From assembly GCA_018114805.1 (NCBI GenBank), contig CP073042.1, positions 5,563,501 to 5,627,500 of the forward strand: a stretch of DNA of 64,000 nucleotides. The letters run 5' to 3'. The notes under the pieces are model-generated. The model saw nothing but the letters and a program-made list of their open reading frames with translations, had not been told where the DNA came from and searched no databases. Made by a program: the position numbers and the translations under genes. Shown here one piece after another: positions 60,764 through 64,000 of this stretch (its first letter is position 1; each line of letters begins with the position of its first letter). This DNA is from Candidatus Streptomyces philanthi. GTDB lineage: Bacteria > Actinomycetota > Actinomycetes > Streptomycetales > Streptomycetaceae.

Positions 60764-61298
60764 CGGTCAGTTCGCCGTCGCGCCTCGAAGGGGGAGCGGT
60801 GCGCCGGGCCGCCGTGGCTCGCGGGGGCGGGGGCCTCCGGGCGATCGGGGCAGGGCGAAGGGCCCTGGACAGCAGCAGGCCATGGCGGTGTGTCCTCACT
60901 CAGGGTCCGCGCCCTGGTTCGACGTGATCGGCGGCGAGAGTCTCCTGGCTCCCGGATCGACGCCACACCCCGGCCTTCCAGCCCGCCGTGTGCGAGCCGT
61001 GACCATGCGCTGGGGGAGCGCTCCCCGGTGACAGTGGCGGGACCGCGCCGGACTCACACCGGCTTCCTCTGCTGTCGCCGTTTGGCCCCGGCAGTCCACC
61101 ACGGCCCGGGAAGACCCGTCAACTCGCCGTTGAACTGCGACGGGACGGCCCACCAGGCACGAGGCCCCCGCCCCGGACGTGCTCGTCACGGCGCGCCGGC
61201 ATCACGCACACCGCCCCGGCCGGGCGGCGCCGCGTCGACACGGCACCACCCGACCGGGGCGGCCGGCCCGCGACGGCGCACCGCCGCGGGCGAGGGGC
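60764..61298 (-). other. cobD upstream region
   Basis: 535 nt without a protein gene. The middle part is the cobalamin riboswitch (about 60928-61130). Between it and cobD lie about 160 nt that may hold the expression platform; between it and the small membrane-protein gene (61131-61298) I see nothing definite beyond the likely promoter. Confidence 0.6.
60928..61130 (-). promoter_or_regulatory. Cobalamin riboswitch upstream of cobD
   Basis: On the minus strand the conserved core GGAAGCCGGTGTGAGTCCGG runs into CGCGGTCCCGCCACTGTCAC, and the downstream B12-box-like GAGCCAGGAGACTCTCGCCG follows about 100 nt later: the standard order of the class I adenosylcobalamin riboswitch. Ends are approximate. 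It should switch off cobD-cobQ-chelatase-cobO-cobB when B12 is plentiful. Confidence 0.92.
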
Positions 61299-61541
61299 TC
61301 AGGCGACGATCAGGTAGATCCCGTACGCCACCGCCGCCGCGCACAGCGCGAAGCAGGCGTACGTGCCGGAGCGGGCCAGCGCGCCGGCACCACCGGTCGC
61401 GCCGGCGGCGCCGGTGGCCGTGTCGCGGGAGGGCTTGGCGGAGGTGCCGACGATGCCGAGCGTGAAGACGCCCACCATGGCGACGGTCACCACCAGGCTC
61501 ACGCCGAAGACCTGGCCGAGTGCGGTCCAGTCGATGGTCAT
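61299..61541 (-). CDS. Small membrane protein downstream of the phosphate transporter
   Basis: 80 residues with two predicted helices (about 10-32, VFGVSLVVTVAMVGVFTLGI, and 60-79, YACFALCAAAVAYGIYLIVA) and a small polar/Gly-Ala loop. Unknown function; a similar short protein follows Pit transporters in other streptomycetes as I recall. ATG 61541 overlaps the pit stop by 4 nt (ATGA), so the two are coupled. Confidence 0.82.
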   Translation of the reverse strand: MTIDWTALGQVFGVSLVVTVAMVGVFTLGIVGTSAKPSRDTATGAAGATGGAGALARSGTYACFALCAAAVAYGIYLIVA

Positions 61542-63039
61542 GGCACTGCTTTCCTTGTCGTCGGGGCGGCCGGGCCCCGCCGTACGGGGCTCGGACGCGA
61601 GGTGCGTACGCGTCCCCCGTACGGGCGGGCCGGGCGGCGGCTAGACCGTGGCCTTGGGGGGGGCGCGGAGGCCGATGCCGTGGCTGCGGTCGGCTGCGCC
61701 GGCAGGGTGTCGGCGACGGACGCCGACGGGTCCCCAGGGGCGGCCGGTCCCGGCGCCGCGTCGGTGGTCCACTTGGCGAGGGCCGCCTCGGTGGGCGGCG
61801 GGGCGACGCTGCGCACGGCGGCGGTCACGATCCCGACCGGCTCGGCGGCGTCCGTCGCGGCCGGGGTGGCGGCGTTCACTGCGACGGCCGCGGCGGCCGG
61901 GGCCGGGGCCTCCTCGACGTCGTTGACGTTGGTGTGGTCGACCGGCTTGCGGCGCGAGGCCAGCCAGATGGCGCCGCAGGCGACGACGGCCAGCACGGCG
62001 ACCGTGGTCACGCCCCAGTCGCCCTGGTCCGCGAGGAGCGCGGCGGCGCCGGCGACCAGGCCAGCGGCGGGCAGCGTCAGGCCCCAGGCGATGACCATCC
62101 GGCCGGCGGTGGACCAGCGCACCACGCCGCCCTTGCGGCCGAGGCCCGAGCCCATCACGGAGCCGGAGCAGACCTGGGTGGTGGAGAGCGCGAAGCCGAG
62201 GTGCGAGGAGGCCAGGATGACGGTCGCGGCACCGGTCTGGGCGGCGAAGCCCTGCGGCGGCTGGATGTCGGTGAGGCCCTTGCCCATGGTGCGGATGATG
62301 CGCCAGCCGCCGAGGTAGGTGCCGAGCGCGATGGCCACACCGGCCGAGACGATGACCCAACCGGCCGAGACGATGACCCACATCGGCGGGGCGGAGGCGG
62401 GCGCGACGACGCCGCCGGTGACCAGGGCCAGGGTGATGACGCCCATCGTCTTCTGCGCGTTGTTGGTGCCGTGCGCCAGCGAGACCAGGGCGGCCGAGGC
62501 GATCTGCCCGGCGCGGTAGCCCTTGGCGGTGTCCCGCGGGTCGCGGTCGCGGGCGATGCGGTAGGTGAGCCGGGTGGCGACGAGGGCGGCGACGCCGGCC
62601 ACCAGCGGGGCGGCGACTGCGGGGATGAGGAGCTTCATGACGACCGCGTCGCCGTTGACCCCGTCCATGCCGACGGAGACCAGGGTGGCGCCGATGAGGC
62701 CACCGAAGAGGGCGTGGGAGGAGCTGGAGGGCAACCCGGCGAGCCAGGTCAACAGGTTCCAGACGATCGCGCCAACCAGACCGGCGAAGATGACTTCCGG
62801 TTGGATGCCGGGGACCCCTCGTCGATGATGCCGCCGGAGATGGTCTTCGGGACCTCCACCGACAGGAACGCGCCGACGAGGTTGAGCACCGCAGACATGG
62901 CCACCGCGGTCTTGGGACGCAGCGCCCCCGTCGAGATGGTGGTGGCCATGGCGTTGGCCGTGTCGTGGAAGCCGTTTGTGAAGTCGAACACCAAGGCCGT
63001 GATGATCACGATCCCGATGAGAAGCGTGATGTGTTCCAT
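61538..63039 (-). pseudogene. pit: Low-affinity inorganic phosphate transporter (Pit), frameshifted
   Basis: PiT-family phosphate permease of about 500 residues. ATG 63039: MEHITLLIGIVIITALVFDF, TNGFHDTANAMATTISTGAL (first PiT signature) to TISGGIIDEG; then near 62816 one G appears missing (four Gs where five are needed) and the rest, VPGIQPEVIFAGLVGAIVWN, LPSSSSHALFGGLIGA, SLAHGTNNAQKTMGVI (second signature), is in the next frame. A 21-bp in-frame duplication makes WVIVSAG occur twice. Long Ala/Pro-rich C-terminal tail. A PHO box lies upstream. As I recall, the S. coelicolor equivalent (pitH2) is PhoP-controlled. Confidence 0.9.
62340..62380 (-). repeat. 21-bp tandem duplication inside pit
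   Basis: CCGGCCGAGACGATGACCCA occurs at 62340 and again at 62361. In protein this duplicates WVIVSAG in a membrane helix; in-frame, so not disruptive by itself. Confidence 0.9.
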
Positions 63040-63396
63040 TTACCCAGGCATATCGTTGAGGGAGCAACGTCCCGGCGGCCTTAGGTACGAAGGAAGAGTG
63101 AACAGAAGATGAACGAGGTCGGGCATCGCGGTGACGCGTCCCGGGGGGTGTGGCGGGGACGCGCTCACGCCTCTCCGTCGACTGCCCAACGTCGTAGGTC
63201 AGCGGCGTGCCAGCGGTGCGCGGCGGGCCTCAATCCGTTGTACATGTGACGGACACCGGATCTCCCATTTCCGTTCGCCCATAACCCGTATGGAAGAGCC
63301 TCCCGCACCGTCCGTGACGACTCGGCGGGGCGGCCTCGCCGAACCCCGCGCGCACCGGGCGAGGGGCCCTGACAGGATCGGGCCCGGAGGTGGCCC
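63040..63396. promoter_or_regulatory. Divergent pit-aldolase intergenic region
   Basis: 357 nt without a supported gene. The left end holds the pit promoter and its PHO box (63086-63114). The remainder up to the aldolase start shows no clear promoter elements; GGAGGTGGCCC just before 63397 is the aldolase ribosome-binding site. Confidence 0.5.
63086..63114 (-). promoter_or_regulatory. PhoP box upstream of pit
   Basis: On the minus strand GTTCATC, GTTCACT and CTTCGTA follow each other with an exact 11-nt period, matching three PhoP direct-repeat units (GTTCACC consensus plus 4-nt spacers). It lies 47-75 nt upstream of the pit ATG. Confidence 0.85.
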
Positions 63397-64000
63397 ATGG
63401 CACGGCAGTCAGACGAGCGGGAAACCAGGGACGAGCGACCCGAGCGGCGGTCCCCGGCCGCCGTCCCGGACCCCGCCACGCTCGCGCCGGCCTGGCGCGA
63501 GGTGGTGGCCACGGCCCGGCGCAGCACGCGGGACGGCCTGGTCGTCGGCACGTCGGGCAACGTCTCGGCGCGGGTGGGCGACACCGTCCTCGTCACCCCC
63601 AGCGGTGTGCCCTACGACGCGCTCGGCCCCCGGGACCTGCTCGCCGTCGACCTCGACGGCCGCGTCCGCGTCGGACACCTGCGCCCTAGCAGCGAACTTC
63701 CGCTGCACCTCGCGATCTACCGCGCCACCGACGCCCGCGCCGTCGTGCACACGCACGCCGTGCACGCCACCGCCGTCTCCACGCTCGTCACGGAACTGCC
63801 CGCCATCCACTACATGGCCGGCGCGCTCGGCGGCCCCGTCCGCGTCGCCCCGTACGCCCTCTACGGCAGCGACGAACTCGCCCGGCACGTGCTCGCCGCC
63901 CTCCGTGCCCGCACCGGTTGCCTGCTGCGCAACCACGGCACGGTCGTCTACGCGGACACCCTGCGCCGGGCGTACGAGTACACCGCGCAACTGGAGTGGA
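63397..64000 (+). CDS. Class II aldolase/adducin-family protein (3' end outside window)
   Basis: 201 residues visible, running off the window. ATG 63397 has GGAGG 8 nt upstream. A polar N-terminal ~25 residues are followed by the class II aldolase fold: LVVGTSGNVSARVGD, VTPSGVPYDALGPRDLL, SSELPLHLAIYRATDARAVV, the zinc histidines in HTHAVHATAVS and the third in LLRNHGTVVYADT. Likely acts on a sugar phosphate such as L-fuculose-1-phosphate, or is a related dehydratase; the substrate cannot be told. Divergent from pit. Confidence 0.9.
   Translation, partial: MARQSDERETRDERPERRSPAAVPDPATLAPAWREVVATARRSTRDGLVVGTSGNVSARVGDTVLVTPSGVPYDALGPRDLLAVDLDGRVRVGHLRPSSELPLHLAIYRATDARAVVHTHAVHATAVSTLVTELPAIHYMAGALGGPVRVAPYALYGSDELARHVLAALRARTGCLLRNHGTVVYADTLRRAYEYTAQLEW

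Overview
The window is chromosomal DNA of a high-GC actinomycete, almost certainly a Streptomyces or close relative. The GC content is very high, GTG starts and 4-base stop/start overlaps are common, and it carries whiA, Suf-type Fe-S assembly, an ectABCD operon, a TerD-type protein and PHO boxes of the streptomycete kind. The order whiA-gap-pgk-tpiA-secG, then pgl-opcA-zwf-tal-tkt, ctaB, ctaA/ABC exporter and sufR-sufB-sufD..., is a conserved actinobacterial arrangement (as I recall, also largely kept in Mycobacterium). No rRNA, tRNA, CRISPR, insertion sequence or prophage was seen.

Layout. 0-20 kb: 3' end of whiA; glycolysis (gap, pgk, tpiA), secG, an RbpA-family RNA polymerase-binding protein and pgi; the convergent pentose-phosphate operon tkt-tal-zwf-opcA-pgl; haem O/A synthesis (ctaB, ctaA) and an ABC-2 exporter. 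20-27 kb: the SUF operon sufR-B-D-ferredoxin-C-S-U-T, with a CAAC-N6-GTTG operator over the sufR start. 27-44 kb: an accessory stretch (VOC protein, truncated NADH dehydrogenase, SMR pump plus TetR, dapD, secreted nuclease, PhoX-type phosphatase, luciferase-like oxidoreductase, TerD protein, PPOX protein, EamA transporter plus TetR, aldehyde dehydrogenase, class V aminotransferase). 44-49 kb: ectABCD and an amidohydrolase. 50-61 kb: cobalamin genes (cobD, cobQ, I/D-type chelatase, cobO, cobB, a CbiG/CobE-like protein, cobC) behind a cobalamin riboswitch, with a ZIP transporter embedded. 61-64 kb: a PHO-box-controlled phosphate transporter and the start of a class II aldolase.

How it fits together. 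The first third is central carbon metabolism: glycolysis reads rightward, and the oxidative and non-oxidative pentose-phosphate genes read leftward, meeting at pgi/pgl. The SUF operon supplies Fe-S clusters and is probably autorepressed by SufR. Three separated phosphate-acquisition genes (secreted nuclease, PhoX-like phosphatase, Pit transporter) each carry upstream direct repeats with an 11-nt period like PhoP boxes.

Main caution: about ten genes between 19.7 and 62.9 kb are split by 1-2 nt frameshifts or single in-frame stops, although both halves are well conserved (sufS, VOC protein, nuclease, PhoX, PPOX, EamA, aldehyde dehydrogenase, aminotransferase, Pit, probably an ABC ATPase). Several lesions lie in homopolymers. 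I read most of them as probable residual sequencing or assembly errors rather than true decay, but the sequence alone cannot settle this. I did not find a convincing wholly new system. The best unexplained items are a (GTGCTG)7 repeat next to the ribosome-binding site of a 35-codon ORF coupled to cobC, the AT-rich ectA upstream region, and an 18-bp dyad upstream of sufR.
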